Below the pieces are notes generated by a model. It had not been told where the DNA came from, searched no databases, and was given only the letters and a program-made list of their open reading frames with translations. Of a stretch of DNA of 64,000 nt, positions 37,354 through 48,353 are shown one piece after another. The DNA comes from Helicobacter pylori (GTDB lineage: Bacteria; Campylobacterota; Campylobacteria; Campylobacterales; Helicobacteraceae), in the NCBI GenBank assembly GCA_008032935.1, contig CP032039.1, positions 1,178,001-1,242,000 of the forward strand. The letters run 5' to 3'. Position numbers and translations under genes: made by a program. Each line of letters opens with the position of its first letter. Positions within the stretch are counted from its first letter, which is position 1.

Positions 37354-39389
37354 AAGTCTTTGGGATTGAGCTCACAGCCTAAGATAAGATCCCTAAGATT
37401 ACTGCCCACCGTTTGATAACTCGCATTGCTGACAAAGTGGAATCCGTATTTTTCAAAATGCACAACAAGAGTGCCATCTCTATCCCTTAATTGCGCTTTT
37501 GCTTTATCCCAACAAATGTATCTTTGAGCTTCATCCGTGTAGCTTTCAAAGGCCTCTCTGGCGTTTTCTAATAAGTAGTCTATGACAGCGCTAGCCAATT
37601 CCTTAGCGTTTCTTACTATTTGCCTTCGCTGATTGGGGAGTCTGACGCTTTGAAGATTATGGGAAGTTAAATCATCATCAAGGGTTTTACTGATCTCTCT
37701 GGTGCGGTATTCTTTGGGCAGATCTTTAAACAATCCCACTTGACAAAATTGATCCGCTAAATATCCGCTCCTATTCCTCACTTCCTCTATCCCCCAAGAA
37801 TGGGTGTTATTGATGAAATAGTCATTTAAATGCAAGGAGCTGTATTGTTCCATAAGCTCTATTTTTGTCTCGTAAGGTCTGTTGCCAAGCTTTTGATTTT
37901 GCCCTGATAGGGTTAGATTCCCAAAATTATTGAGGTAGTCTTGCTCAAAAGTGAAATAGTCCCCCACCCTATCGCGCCATTCTTGTGTGGGGGTTTTGGG
38001 GTAGAAATGCTCCACTTCTAAATTCTCTTCTTTTGGCGGTTCGGCGTTACTTAATTTTTCTATCTCAAGCAGGATGAATTTGCACGCTTGATTTGCTGAA
38101 TAAGCGTTACGAACAGCAAACGCCGCTTTAATTCTATCGTCATTAGGGAACGCCATTTGACCAACGCTCTTGCCCAGATACCGCTTCAACGCATCGGCTG
38201 AAACATTTTCCCCTAGCTGTCTGTATAAAGAATAAAGAACTTTGTTAAGCACAGCAGTAGAATCTCCGCACACGCTCCTGCGCACGAAGTAGCTGATAAG
38301 GATTTGCAAAATTTCGTAGAAATTTTCATAATCCAGCTTGCCTTCTTCAAAATCTCTGGCGCAACGCAAAACAAAGGGCTTTGCCACGCCAAATTTGATT
38401 TTTACGAGATCTTTAATGCGCAGGCGTAAATTCGCTAACTGCTGCGAGTCCCCACGATCTAAAAAATAATGATCTCTGTCTAAAAAGATTTGATAGATTC
38501 TGCCATACTCACGCATATCGCTCATAAGACCTTGTATATCGTTAGGGAAATTTTTTCTGTGGTGGTCTTTTAGCGTGTAATACACTTCGCGCTCTCCCTC
38601 TTTTACCTTATCTTCAAAATAGATTCTCAGGTAGGTTTTGATAAAATCGTTCAAATCCTTTTCACCAAGCCAATTTTCTAAAGGAACCCAATAAGTCTTA
38701 TAAAGACGATTTTGGTTGTCAGAATTTTCTCCCATCATCAGATAGTTGCGGATGAGATCCAGTCCTTTTAATTGCACGCCTGTAGCGTTGATGCTTTCAA
38801 ACACCACTTGCGGATCGTCTTCGCCCAACTCTAAGCCTATGGCTACGATTTTAAGCCGCAAAAACGCCCCATAAATCTCTTCTATGCGATACCCTTTGCT
38901 GATATAATCGTCAAGCTCTTTGGTGAAAAATTTATAATTTTCCTTGATGTGTGGTGTGTCTTGTATTTCGTTCCACCTGTCTTGCATGACTAAATCAAAG
39001 GCTTCTTTGTCGCTTTTAATGGGTTTGAGACGCAGCCTTTGTCCCGAAAGATTGAGTAGATTATCAATCTCTTTTTTTATCCCTTCATTTGGTATCTTGG
39101 TCTCTATGGCTTTGAGCAAAAGCATGAGAGTGGTAATCCTTTGCTGCCCGTCAATGATGACAAATTCTTGCAGTTGTCTTAAGCTCTTTTCATCATCAAT
39201 CAAATGCAAAATATAAGTGATAGAACCCATGAAATGCGTTTTTTTATTTTGTGAAATACTGACAATATCTTGCAGTAATTTTTCACAATTTTCTTCTTCC
39301 CAAGTGTAGTTCCTCTGGTATACAGGGATAGAAAATATCGTGCCTGTTAAGGCAAAAAAGTCGTTAACGGTGCTTTGTGTCGCTTTCAT
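37341..39389 (-). CDS. Predicted Type IV restriction enzyme, single-chain GmrSD-like (DUF262 + DUF1524)
   Basis: 682 residues. The N-terminal DUF262 (GmrS/ParB-like nucleotide-dependent) domain shows YQRNYTW (residues 24-30), IIDGQQRITTL (78-88) and VFESINATGVQLKGLDLIRN (196-215, the FExxNxxG motif). The DUF1524 HNH nuclease domain shows EVEHFYPKTP (458-467) and NNFGNLTL...QNQKLGN (487-503). An extra C-terminal region (about 550-682) is of unknown type. This order is found in GmrSD, BrxU and SspE-type enzymes that cut modified phage DNA; no dnd/ssp or BREX genes are visible here. RBS AAAAGGAAAAG; a T19 tract lies 47-65 bases upstream on the coding strand. HP0629-locus equivalent. Function inferred from domain order. 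Confidence 0.85.
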   Translation of the reverse strand: MKATQSTVNDFFALTGTIFSIPVYQRNYTWEEENCEKLLQDIVSISQNKKTHFMGSITYILHLIDDEKSLRQLQEFVIIDGQQRITTLMLLLKAIETKIPNEGIKKEIDNLLNLSGQRLRLKPIKSDKEAFDLVMQDRWNEIQDTPHIKENYKFFTKELDDYISKGYRIEEIYGAFLRLKIVAIGLELGEDDPQVVFESINATGVQLKGLDLIRNYLMMGENSDNQNRLYKTYWVPLENWLGEKDLNDFIKTYLRIYFEDKVKEGEREVYYTLKDHHRKNFPNDIQGLMSDMREYGRIYQIFLDRDHYFLDRGDSQQLANLRLRIKDLVKIKFGVAKPFVLRCARDFEEGKLDYENFYEILQILISYFVRRSVCGDSTAVLNKVLYSLYRQLGENVSADALKRYLGKSVGQMAFPNDDRIKAAFAVRNAYSANQACKFILLEIEKLSNAEPPKEENLEVEHFYPKTPTQEWRDRVGDYFTFEQDYLNNFGNLTLSGQNQKLGNRPYETKIELMEQYSSLHLNDYFINNTHSWGIEEVRNRSGYLADQFCQVGLFKDLPKEYRTREISKTLDDDLTSHNLQSVRLPNQRRQIVRNAKELASAVIDYLLENAREAFESYTDEAQRYICWDKAKAQLRDRDGTLVVHFEKYGFHFVSNASYQTVGSNLRDLILGCELNPKDFIVE

Positions 39390-39435
39390 CGCTTTTCCTT
39401 TTAAATAAGATTAAAATCACACCGAGTATTAAATC

Positions 39436-39454
39436 AAAAAAAAAAAAAAAAAAA
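39436..39454 (-). repeat. Homopolymer T19 in the promoter region of the restriction gene
   Basis: Nineteen A on the plus strand (T19 on the coding strand), 47-65 bases upstream of the ATG at 39389 and directly upstream of GATTTAATAC, which contains a plausible -10 (TTTAAT). In H. pylori, T tracts at this position tune promoter strength by changing length, as at sabA. The 218-base gap 39390-39607 holds nothing else that I can identify. Confidence 0.85.
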
Positions 39455-39607
39455 TAGCTTAAATTTGTGAAAAAACCGCAATTTGTGGCTGAATTTATCT
39501 AAAAAAAGATAAAAGAGCTTTGCGCAAAGCAAGTAGTAATCTCTTAAAAATGCGATCTTTAGGGGGGTTTAGTTAATGGGAGCGAGAATGATTTCAAAAT
39601 ACCCCTA

Positions 39608-40665
39608 CTAGGGTATATCATAAGAATTGTATGGCATGAACAAGCGCCCGTAATTAGGGTTCACGCGCAATAAATGCTCTTTGAAATTCCCGTAATTACG
39701 ACAGCTTGACTCAAAACCATTATCGCATGCATACGAGAATAAATCCAAAGCCCTTTGATCGTCTTGAGGCACGCCTAAGCCCTTTTGATACAGCACGCCT
39801 AAATTGTTACAGCTCCCCAAAATCCCCCCATCGCATGCCATTTGAAAATACTTCGCCGCGTAGTGGTTATTCAAAGGAGCCCCTAAATCCCCATTCGCAT
39901 AAATCCAGCCTAAATTCGCGCACCCCATCATATCCCCAGCGTTACAAGCCAAATAATTCAAATCCACTTGACTGAGCTTGGCCTTATCAATGCCATAAAT
40001 ATTATTCACATTAGACATCAAGCCCAGATTATAACACCCCATATCATTCCCATTCTCGCATGAAAATTTATAATAACTTATCGCTTTGTAATAATCTTTT
40101 GGGACCCCACTCCCATTAGCAAACATCCACCCCAAATTATTGCATGCGAGCATATCCCCCCTTGGCAAGCCACCGCATACAATTGCAAAGCGTTTTCTTT
40201 ATCGTTCGTATCCGCATTTTTCTTGTTTTCATACATTTGAGCTAAATTCGCGCAAGCGGTCGCATCGCCCCCACTGCAACCCATTTCATAATAGCGAGCG
40301 GCTTTTAATCTGTTGGTTTGGATTCCTACCCCATTAGCATACATCGCCCCTACCGCAAAACACCCGGCCGCATTGCCGTTATCGCACGATTGGGAAAAAA
40401 GCTTGAAAGCCCCTTGATAATCGCCCTTTTTAGCTAAATCAATACCGGCAGAAAGCTCGGTTTGAGCGTTTTCAGGCGACCCTAATTTGTCTAATAGATT
40501 GGAGTTATCGTTTTTAGGGGTGATTTGGGTGTTAGGGTTTGGCGCGCCCTTAGCGTTAGCGGGGTTTAACTCAGGAGGCGTGTTTTTTTGGGCTTGATTG
40601 TTTTCTTCAGCGCCGCTAAGCTGTAAGATTAAAAAAACAAGCAATAACAAACTTTTTTTGAGCAT
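39608..40665 (-). CDS. hcpF: Cysteine-rich Sel1-repeat protein (Hcp family), apparent frameshift
   Basis: Secreted Helicobacter cysteine-rich protein. Signal peptide MLKKSLLLLVFLILQLSGA, a Pro/Asn-rich linker, then Sel1-like repeats of about 36 residues, each with a Cys pair (QSCDNGNAAGCFAVGAMYANG, MGCSGGDATACANLAQMYE, FSCENGNDMGCYNLG, MACDGGILGSCNNLG, YACDNGFESSCRNYG). The frame breaks at C6 (40156-40161); seven would read VACQGGDMLACNNLG across the junction and give 352 residues. Hcp proteins are surface/secreted and immunogenic. The HP0628/HcpF label rests on location and repeats. Confidence 0.85.
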
Positions 40666-40676
40666 TCTTTTAATCC

Positions 40677-41882
40677 TTAATGCAGGTTTTGATTCAACTC
40701 AATTTTTTTCACGCTCCTAAAAGCGATCAGCTTACCATTTTGGCTATTGGAACGAAAATGCACGCCATGTTTTCCGGAAAGCTCTTTGCCTTTGTAAAGG
40801 TTGTTGGCATGTTTTTCTAAAGCGCTATTCACTTCTAAAAGCTTTTTAAACTCATTTTCTTCAATTTCTATCACGCTCCCAGCTAAAATCGCAACGCCTG
40901 CATCCACAATACAGCCATCGCCTAGACTAATGCCGGTAACGCTATTAGCCCCTAACAGACAATTTTTCCCGATGCTAATGGGGTTATTATTCCCTCCACT
41001 TAAAACGCCTAAAACGCTCGCTCCCCCACCAATATCAGTGCCTGCTCCCACCACCACCGACGAAGAAATACGCCCCTCATTCATGCACACTCCCATAGCC
41101 CCTGCGTTAAAATTCACATAACTCGCCCCGGGCATTTGGGTGTAACCTCCGGTCCCTAAATACGCCCCAAAGCGCGTTTTTGAGCTATCCAATAAGCGGA
41201 TATTATCAAACTCAGGGATTAATTGCATCAAATAGCGCGGGAATTTATCTATAAAATCAATGCTAGGGAAATGGCCTCGCATTTTTAAAGCCACTTCGTT
41301 TATTCTGAGCCATTCTAATTCATAAGGCTTGTTACCGCTCCAAGCCGCATTAGAAAGCTGGTTAAAAATACCCTCTAAATTCAAACTCCTCAAAGGGGCT
41401 TTCCCTAAAGAGAGCGCTAAAAGTTTCATATATGCGCTCTCCACGCTCTCGCAAGGCTTATCTTCATACAAGATCACCAAGCGATAAAGAGACTCCCCAT
41501 TATTATTTTTCAAACGATTTTCTTCTAAAGCCTTTAAAAGCTCTAAAACCACTTGAATGTTTTTATGAGCCATTTTATTAGAGTAGGCTTCATTCAAAAA
41601 GGGCGTATAAAAATCTAGCGCTTTTAACACAAAACTTTCATCAATCTCAACGACGCGCTCGCTCGCGCTCTCTTTTAGGATTTTGTCTTTAGAAAGCGAA
41701 TTGCAAAACACCGCATAAGAGCCTAGATTTTCCTCTTTCCAGTTCAAAACGGGGTAAGTGGCGCATAAAATCTTTTTGGAAATAGGGGCAATATCCACTC
41801 TGGCAATGCCAAAGCCTAAAGGCTCTTTATAGTGGTTAGATTGCTGGTAGTTGCTCACAAAATTTTTAAACTTATTGATCAT
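40677..41882 (-). CDS. dapD: Tetrahydrodipicolinate N-succinyltransferase
   Basis: Succinylates tetrahydrodipicolinate in the meso-diaminopimelate/lysine pathway. 401 residues, the longer DapD form. The C-terminal half is a left-handed beta-helix with hexapeptide repeats (GAYLGTGGYTQMPGASYVNFNAG-type, GADIGGGASVLGVLSGG, IGKNCLLGANSVTGISLGDG). It follows ispG by 2 bases and precedes hcpF by 11 bases. The plus-strand aminotransferase at 43117 may act two steps later. Confidence 0.94.
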   Translation of the reverse strand: MINKFKNFVSNYQQSNHYKEPLGFGIARVDIAPISKKILCATYPVLNWKEENLGSYAVFCNSLSKDKILKESASERVVEIDESFVLKALDFYTPFLNEAYSNKMAHKNIQVVLELLKALEENRLKNNNGESLYRLVILYEDKPCESVESAYMKLLALSLGKAPLRSLNLEGIFNQLSNAAWSGNKPYELEWLRINEVALKMRGHFPSIDFIDKFPRYLMQLIPEFDNIRLLDSSKTRFGAYLGTGGYTQMPGASYVNFNAGAMGVCMNEGRISSSVVVGAGTDIGGGASVLGVLSGGNNNPISIGKNCLLGANSVTGISLGDGCIVDAGVAILAGSVIEIEENEFKKLLEVNSALEKHANNLYKGKELSGKHGVHFRSNSQNGKLIAFRSVKKIELNQNLH

Positions 41883-41884
41883 GC

Positions 41885-42964
41885 CTAATCCTTTAAACTC
41901 TTTTCTCTTTCTTTAGCTAAATTTTCCACTTCTATGACAAAAGTTTCAAACAAATCCTTTTCAGCCAGTTTGTGAATGACCTTACCCTCTTTGATGATCA
42001 AACCGCTGCGATTCCCAAAAGCGATCGCCATGTCTGCATGCTTGGCTTCACCTAAAGCGTTCACCACGCAACCCATCACGCTAATGTCTAAAGGGGTTTT
42101 AATGTGGCTTAGGCGTTTTTCTACCTTGCTCGCCATATCCACTAAATTGGCTTCAATCCTCCCGCAAGTGGGACAAGAAATCCAATTAATCCCTTCTTTC
42201 AAACGCCCGCTATGGCGTAAAATCGCTCTAGCCACTTTGATTTCATTTTCTAACTCCCCTGTGATGGATACGCGCATCGTATCCCCAATGCCCTCCATTA
42301 AAAGCCCCCCTAAAGCCATAGCGGATTTGATACTGGAGCTAAAAAGATTCCCCGCCTCCGTAACCCCCAAATGGAAAGGATAGATCACAAGAGGGCGAAG
42401 CATCCTGTAAGCTTCTATGGTGCGAATCACATCGCTCGCTTTTAAAGAAATCTTAAAATTGGTAAAATCCAAATCTTCTAAAAGTTTGGCGTTATACAAA
42501 GCGCTTTCTACCATGCCTTTTGGGGTCGGCCCGTATTTTTGATCAAATTGCTTTTCTAAACTCCCGGCATTCACGCCAATTCTTATGGGAATGTTTTTTT
42601 CTTTACAAGCATCAACCACCGCTTTAATTTTGTCTTTAGAGCCGATGTTTCCGGGGTTAATCCTGATCGCATCCACGCTTTGAGCGGCAATGAGAGCGAA
42701 TTTATAATGGAAATGAATATCAGCGATTAAAGGCAAAGGAGACGCTTTTTTCAATTCTTTTAAGGCTAGGGCGTCCTTTTCATTACTCACCGCCACCCTC
42801 ACTAAATCAGCCCCAGCAAGTTTGAGTCGGTCAATTTGATTTTTAGTGCTTTCAATATCAGCGGTTTTACTAAAGGTCATGCTTTGCGTGCTTATGGGAG
42901 CATCACCCCCTATGGCGACGCCACCGATAAAAATTTGCTTGGTCTTAACTCTGTTTTCTAGCAT
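41885..42964 (-). CDS. ispG: 4-hydroxy-3-methylbut-2-enyl-diphosphate synthase (flavodoxin)
   Basis: 4Fe-4S enzyme of the MEP isoprenoid pathway. 359 residues. N-terminal TIM barrel ([48 protein letters not shown]) and C-terminal cluster-binding domain [14 protein letters not shown] with the third Cys in [16 protein letters not shown]. Start ATG 42964 (GAGG 5 bases upstream); a TTG at 42967 is also in frame. Divergent from the aminotransferase across 152 AT-rich bases. Confidence 0.96.
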   Translation of the reverse strand: MLENRVKTKQIFIGGVAIGGDAPISTQSMTFSKTADIESTKNQIDRLKLAGADLVRVAVSNEKDALALKELKKASPLPLIADIHFHYKFALIAAQSVDAIRINPGNIGSKDKIKAVVDACKEKNIPIRIGVNAGSLEKQFDQKYGPTPKGMVESALYNAKLLEDLDFTNFKISLKASDVIRTIEAYRMLRPLVIYPFHLGVTEAGNLFSSSIKSAMALGGLLMEGIGDTMRVSITGELENEIKVARAILRHSGRLKEGINWISCPTCGRIEANLVDMASKVEKRLSHIKTPLDISVMGCVVNALGEAKHADMAIAFGNRSGLIIKEGKVIHKLAEKDLFETFVIEVENLAKEREKSLKD

Positions 42965-43116
42965 CAAACCTCTTCATCAGTTAAATTCTTATGCGCTATT
43001 ATACTCTTTTATGCTCTCTCTTTTATGTTCTCTTTCGCTCTTTTTTAGCGCTTTCAATGATAAACGCTTAAATTTTAGATAAGATTAACCATTCCATTTT
43101 AAATTAAAGTAGCCCT

Positions 43117-44243
43117 ATGACTTTTGAGCCTTATCCTTTTGAACGATTAAGAGCCTTGTTTAAAGAGATCACCCCTAAAAAAAAGGGGTTGGATTTAGGC
43201 ATCGGCGAGCCGCGATTTGAAACGCCCAAATTCATTCAAGACGCTCTCAAACAGCACACCCATTCGCTCAATATCTACCCTAAAAGCGCGTTTGAAGAGG
43301 GTTTAAGAGCGGCTCAAAGGGGTTTTTTTAAACGCCGTTTTAAGATAGAATTGAAAGAAAACGAATTAGTTTCCACGCTAGGATCTAGGGAAGTGTTATT
43401 CAATTTCCCTAGTTTTGTTTTATTTGATTATCCAAACCCCACTATCGCCTACCCTAACCCCTTTTATCAAATCTATGAAGGATCAGCCCAATTCGCTAGA
43501 GCCAAAAGCCTTTTAATGCCTTTAGTAAAAGAAAATGATTTCACGCCAAGCTTGAATGAAAAAGAGTTGCAAGAAGTGGATTTAGTGATCTTAAATTCCC
43601 CCAACAACCCCACCGGAAGAACCCTTTCTGTAGAAGAGCTGATTAATTGGGTCAAACTCGCTTTAAAACATGATTTTATTTTAATCAATGATGAATGCTA
43701 TAGTGAAATTTATGAAAACACGCCTCCCCCTTCGCTTTTAGAAGCTTGCATGCTAGCTAGTAATGAAGCGTTTAAAAATGTTTTAGTGATCCATTCGCTC
43801 TCCAAACGCTCCAGCGCTCCAGGACTAAGGAGTGGTTTTATCGCTGGGGATAGCAGCATTTTAGAAAAATACAAAGCGTTTCGCACCTATTTAGGCTATA
43901 CGAGCGCTAATGCGATCCAAAAGGCTAGTGAAGCGGCTTGGCTAGATGATAGGCATGCAGAATTTTTCCGCAATATTTATGCAAATAATTTGAAACTGGC
44001 GCGAAAAATCTTTAAAGACACGCTCATTTATCCTTATAGTTTTTATGTGTATCTGCCCGTTCAAAATGGCGAAAATTTTGCTAAAAGACTTTATCAAAAC
44101 GAAGGCATTACTACCTTACCGGCTTTGTATTTAGGGCGTAATCATATCGGCGCTGACTACGTGCGTTTAGCCCTTGTCTATGACACCCCCTTTTAGAAAA
44201 GCCTTTAGAAATCATAGAAACTTATCGAGAAAACCATGCTTGA
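43117..44243 (+). CDS. dapC: Class I/II aminotransferase (probable N-succinyldiaminopimelate aminotransferase), apparent C-terminal frameshift
   Basis: PLP-dependent aminotransferase. [11 protein letters not shown] at the N-terminus, [25 protein letters not shown], and the PLP lysine in [22 protein letters not shown]. The nearby dapD suggests the succinyl-DAP aminotransferase (inference from context). The frame reaches TAG at 44194-44196 because a C5 run (44186-44190) should be six. Then [20 protein letters not shown] follows, ending at TGA 44243 and overlapping the murC start by 8 bases. Repaired length 375 residues. HP0624 equivalent. Confidence 0.85.
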
Positions 44244-45585
44244 AACCCCAAAAGTTTTACTCAAAAACTTACAAGATTGCAAGATCCATTTTATCGGTAT
44301 AGGGGGGATTGGCATTTCAGGCTTAGCCAAATACCTTAAAGCGCAAGGGGCTAAGATCAGCGGATCTGATATTGCCATAAGCCCTAGCGTTAAGTATTTG
44401 AAAGCTTTAGGTGTAGAGGTTAATATCCCGCATGATCCAAAAGCGATTAACCATCAAGATGTCATCATTCATTCAGCCATTATCAAAGAAGACAATACCG
44501 AAATACAAAGGGCTAAGGAATTAGAAATCCCTATTTTGTCTCGCAAAGACGCTTTGTATTCTATCCTTAAAGACAAGCGCGTTTTTAGCGTGTGCGGGGC
44601 TCATGGAAAAAGCAGTATCACGGCCATGTTGAGCGCGATTTGCCCCTTTTTTGGAGCGATTATTGGGGCGCATTCTAAAGAGTTTGATTCCAATGTGCGA
44701 GAGAGCGCGAATGATAGCTTGGTTTTTGAAGCCGATGAGAGCGATTCAAGTTTTTTATTTTCCAACCCTTTTTGTGCGATTGTGCCTAACACAGAGCCAG
44801 AACATTTGGAACATTATGATCACGATTTAGAACGCTTTTTCTTCGCTTATGAATATTTTTTAGACCATGCTCAAAAAAGAGTGATTTATAAAGAAGATCC
44901 TTTTTTAAACCGCTATTCTAAAGACGCCATTGTTTTAGAAAAAAAAGACATTTATAATATCCAATACATTTTAAAAGACGGCGAGCCTTACACTTCATTT
45001 GAATTGAAAGATTTGGGGGCTTTTTTGGTGTGGGGGTTAGGCGAACACAACGCCACGAATGCGAGTTTGGCGATTTTAAGCGCTTTAGATGAATTGAATT
45101 TAGAAGAAATTAGAAATAATTTATTGAATTTCAAAGGCATTAAAAAACGCTTTGATATTTTGCAAAAAAACGCGCTCATCCTCATTGATGATTACGCCCA
45201 CCACCCTACTGAAATTAACGCCACTTTAAAGAGCGCTAGGATTTATGCTAACTTATTGGACACGCAAGAAAAAATTATTGTGATCTGGCAAGCGCACAAA
45301 TACTCCCGCTTAATGGACAATTTAGAAGAATTTAAAAAATGTTTTTTAGAGCATTGCGACAGATTGATCATTTTACCCGTTTATAGCGCGAGTGAAGTTA
45401 AAAGAGACATTGATTTGAAAGCCCATTTTAAACATTATAACCCCACCTTTATAGACAGGGTGCGTAAAAAGGGGGATTTTTTAGAGCTGTTAGTCAATGA
45501 TAATGTGGTAGAAACGATTGAAAAAGGCTTTGTGATAGGCTTTGGAGCGGGGGATATTACCTATCAATTGAGAGGCGAAATGTAA
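44236..45585 (+). CDS. murC: UDP-N-acetylmuramate--L-alanine ligase
   Basis: Adds the first amino acid of the peptidoglycan stem. 449 residues. N-terminal [21 protein letters not shown] loop [15 protein letters not shown], central EADESDSSF and [14 protein letters not shown]-terminal [14 protein letters not shown]. The stop (TAATG) overlaps the next start. Intact frame. Confidence 0.97.
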   Translation: MLETPKVLLKNLQDCKIHFIGIGGIGISGLAKYLKAQGAKISGSDIAISPSVKYLKALGVEVNIPHDPKAINHQDVIIHSAIIKEDNTEIQRAKELEIPILSRKDALYSILKDKRVFSVCGAHGKSSITAMLSAICPFFGAIIGAHSKEFDSNVRESANDSLVFEADESDSSFLFSNPFCAIVPNTEPEHLEHYDHDLERFFFAYEYFLDHAQKRVIYKEDPFLNRYSKDAIVLEKKDIYNIQYILKDGEPYTSFELKDLGAFLVWGLGEHNATNASLAILSALDELNLEEIRNNLLNFKGIKKRFDILQKNALILIDDYAHHPTEINATLKSARIYANLLDTQEKIIVIWQAHKYSRLMDNLEEFKKCFLEHCDRLIILPVYSASEVKRDIDLKAHFKHYNPTFIDRVRKKGDFLELLVNDNVVETIEKGFVIGFGAGDITYQLRGEM

Positions 45586-45950
45586 TGGGTGCAGCGGTTG
45601 TTTTATTTTTAACGCTGATTTTATTGTTTTTAGTTTTAAGGGATTTTGGTTTAGTTAGCCCCAAACAAAAGATTTTAGCTTTTTTAATCGTGGGGATTAT
45701 AGGAGCGAGCATCAGCGTTTATACTTACCAACAAAACCAACAAAACCAACGAGAAATCGCTTTGCAAAGAGCGTTTTTAAGGGGGGAAACTTTGTTGTGT
45801 AAAGGCATTAAAGTCAATAACCAAACCTTTAATTTAGTGAGCGGGACTTTGAGCTTTTTAGGCAAAAAACAAACCCCTATGAAAGACGTTCTTGTGGATT
45901 TGGATTCTTGTCAGACGCTTCAAAAAGATCCCTTAATCCAACCCCAATGA
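45585..45950 (+). CDS. Small membrane protein of unknown function
   Basis: 121 residues. Two hydrophobic segments near the N-terminus (about residues 3-20, AAVVLFLTLILLFLVLR, and 30-47, ILAFLIVGIIGASISVY), a Gln/Asn-rich turn (QQNQQNQREI) and a small soluble domain with two Cys (LLCKGIKV, DLDSCQTL). HP0622 equivalent. The start overlaps the murC stop by one base (TAATG) and mutS2 begins 11 bases after its end. Confidence 0.75.
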   Translation: MGAAVVLFLTLILLFLVLRDFGLVSPKQKILAFLIVGIIGASISVYTYQQNQQNQREIALQRAFLRGETLLCKGIKVNNQTFNLVSGTLSFLGKKQTPMKDVLVDLDSCQTLQKDPLIQPQ

Positions 45951-45961
45951 ATACCCAATGA

Positions 45962-48210
45962 ATGATGAATAATAATAATACCCTACCCAAACCCCTAGAA
46001 GAAAGCCTGGATTTAAAAGAGTTTATCGCTCTTTTTAAAACCTTTTTTGCCAAAGAAAGAGATTCTATTGCTTTAGAAAACGATCTCAAACAAGCTTTCA
46101 CTTATCTAACTGAAGTGGATTCGATCGGTTTGCCTACCCCTAAAAGCGTGAAAGAAAGCGATCTTATTGTCATCAAACTCACCAAATTAGGGACGCTCCA
46201 TTTAGATGAAATTTTTGAGATTGTCAAACGATTGCGCTACATTGTCATTTTACAAAACGCTTTTAAAACTTTCACGCATTTAAAATTTCATGAACGCCTT
46301 AACGCTATTATTTTACCCCCTTTTTTTAATGATCTGATCGCTTTATTGGATGATGAAGGGCAAATCAAACAAGGGGCGAACGCTACCCTAGACGCTTTGA
46401 ATGAAAGTTTGAACCGCCTTAAAAAAGAGAGCGCAAAAATCATTCACCATTACGCCCACTCTAAAGAGCTTGCCCCTTATTTAGTGGATACGCAAAGCCA
46501 CCTTAAGCATGGTTATGAATGCCTTTTATTAAAGAGCGGGTTTTCTAGCGCGATTAAGGGCGTTGTGCTAGAAAGGAGCGCTAATGGCTATTTCTACCTC
46601 TTGCCTGAAAGCGCGCAAAAAATCGCCCAAAAAATCGCGCAAATTGGTAATGAAATAGATTGCTGTATTGTTGAAATGTGTCAAACTCTAAGCCGTAGCT
46701 TGCAAAAACACCTTTTATTTTTAAAATTCCTTTTTAAAGAATTTGATTTTTTAGACAGCTTGCAAGCCAGGCTTAATTTCGCTAAAGCTTATAATTTAGA
46801 ATTTGTCATGCCAAGCTTTACACAAAAAAAATGGTTTTAGAAAACTTTTCGCACCCCATTTTAAAAGAGCCAAAGCCCTTAAATTTGAAGTTTGAAAAAT
46901 CCATGCTCGCTGTTACCGGCGTGAATGCGGGCGGGAAAACCATGCTCTTAAAATCGCTTTTAAGCGCGGCTTTTTTGAGCAAGCATCTCATTCCTATGAA
47001 AATCAACGCCCATCATTCCATTATCCCCTATTTTAAAGAAATCCACGCCATTATCAATGACCCCCAAAACAGCGCGAACAATATCTCTACTTTTGCAGGC
47101 AGAATGAAGCAATTTAGCGCTCTTTTATCCAAAGAAAACATGCTTTTAGGCGTTGATGAAATTGAGCTAGGGACTGACGCTGATGAAGCGAGCAGTTTGT
47201 ATAAAACCCTGTTAGAAAAATTACTCAAACAAAACAACCAAATCGTTATCACCACGCACCACAAACGCTTGAGCGTGTTAATGGCAGAAAACAAGGAAGT
47301 GGAATTACTGGCCGCTCTTTATGACGAAGAAAAAGAACGGCCCACTTACACTTTTTTAAAGGGGGTTATTGGCAAAAGCTATGCGTTTGAAACCGCTTTG
47401 CGCTATGGCGTGCCGCCTTTTTTGATTGAAAAAGCGAAAGCCTTCTATGGCGAAGATAAGGAAAAATTGAACGTTTTGATTGAAAATTCCAGCGCGTTAG
47501 AAAGGGAATTGAAGCAAAAAAATGAACGTTTAGAGAACGCTTTAAAAGAGCAAGAAGATTTAAAAAACGCATGGCTTTTAGAAATGGAAAAACAAAAAGA
47601 AATCTTTCATAATAAAAAATTGGAATTGGAAAAATCCTACCAACAAGCCCTAAATATCTTAAAAAGCGAAGTCGCTTCAAAAGATACCAGCTCCATGCAT
47701 AAAGAAATCCATAAAGCGAGCGAGATTTTAAACAAGCATAAAACAGACCAAGAGATCCCACAAACAATAACAAGCTTTCAAATTAACGAAAAAGCGCGCT
47801 ATAAAAATGAAAGCGTGCTGATAGCACAAATTTTAGACAAGGGCTATTATTTGGTAGAAACCGAGCTTGGCATGCGCCTAAAAGCGCATGGGAGTTGGTT
47901 GAAACAAATCCAAAAACCCTCTAAAAACAAATTCAAACCCCCTAAAACCATCGTTCCTAAACCCCAAAAGGCAAGCTTACGCCTTGATTTAAGAGGGCAA
48001 CGCAGCGAAGAAGCCCTGGATTTATTAGACGCTTTTTTAAACGATGCGCTTTTAGGGGGCTTTGAAGAAGTGCTTATTTGCCACGGCAAGGGGAGCGGGA
48101 TTTTAGAAAAGTTCGTGAAAGAATTTCTAAAAAACCACCCCAAAGTGGTGAGCTTTAGCGACGCTCCCATTAATTTAGGCGGCAGTGGGGTTAAAATCGT
48201 TAAATTGTAG
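45962..48210 (+). CDS. mutS2: MutS2 ATPase/endonuclease, apparent frameshift
   Basis: MutS2 suppresses homologous and homeologous recombination and acts on 8-oxoguanine in H. pylori, and in other bacteria rescues collided ribosomes. Walker A GVNAGGKTMLLK, Walker B MLLGVDEIELGTDADEAS, a long coiled-coil (about ERELKQKNERLENALKEQED), and a C-terminal Smr domain with LDLRGQRSEEA and CHGKGSGILEKFVKE. The frame breaks at A8 (46824-46831): nine would read SFTQKKMVLENFSHPIL and join both parts into 749 residues. HP0621 equivalent. Confidence 0.92.
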
Positions 48211-48353
48211 TTTTTGGCACTTTTTATGGGGAATACAAAAATCCGCTTTAAACTACCCTATTTTACACCAGCACCCAATGAGGACAAAGCCTTTTAAAAG
48301 AGCGTTGAAAAAGGGTTTTTATCGCTTAATTGAGTCAAAACCCTTAAAAATCT

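Noticed and set aside
39436..39454. A19 as purely an assembly artefact
   Set aside because: Its place just upstream of a plausible -10 matches known promoter tracts of this species, so it is kept as a feature, although the exact length is uncertain.
46824..46831. A8 in mutS2 as a programmed frameshift site
   Set aside because: The same one-base deficit occurs in ten unrelated genes, so a sequencing cause is more likely than recoding. No stimulatory hairpin was apparent.
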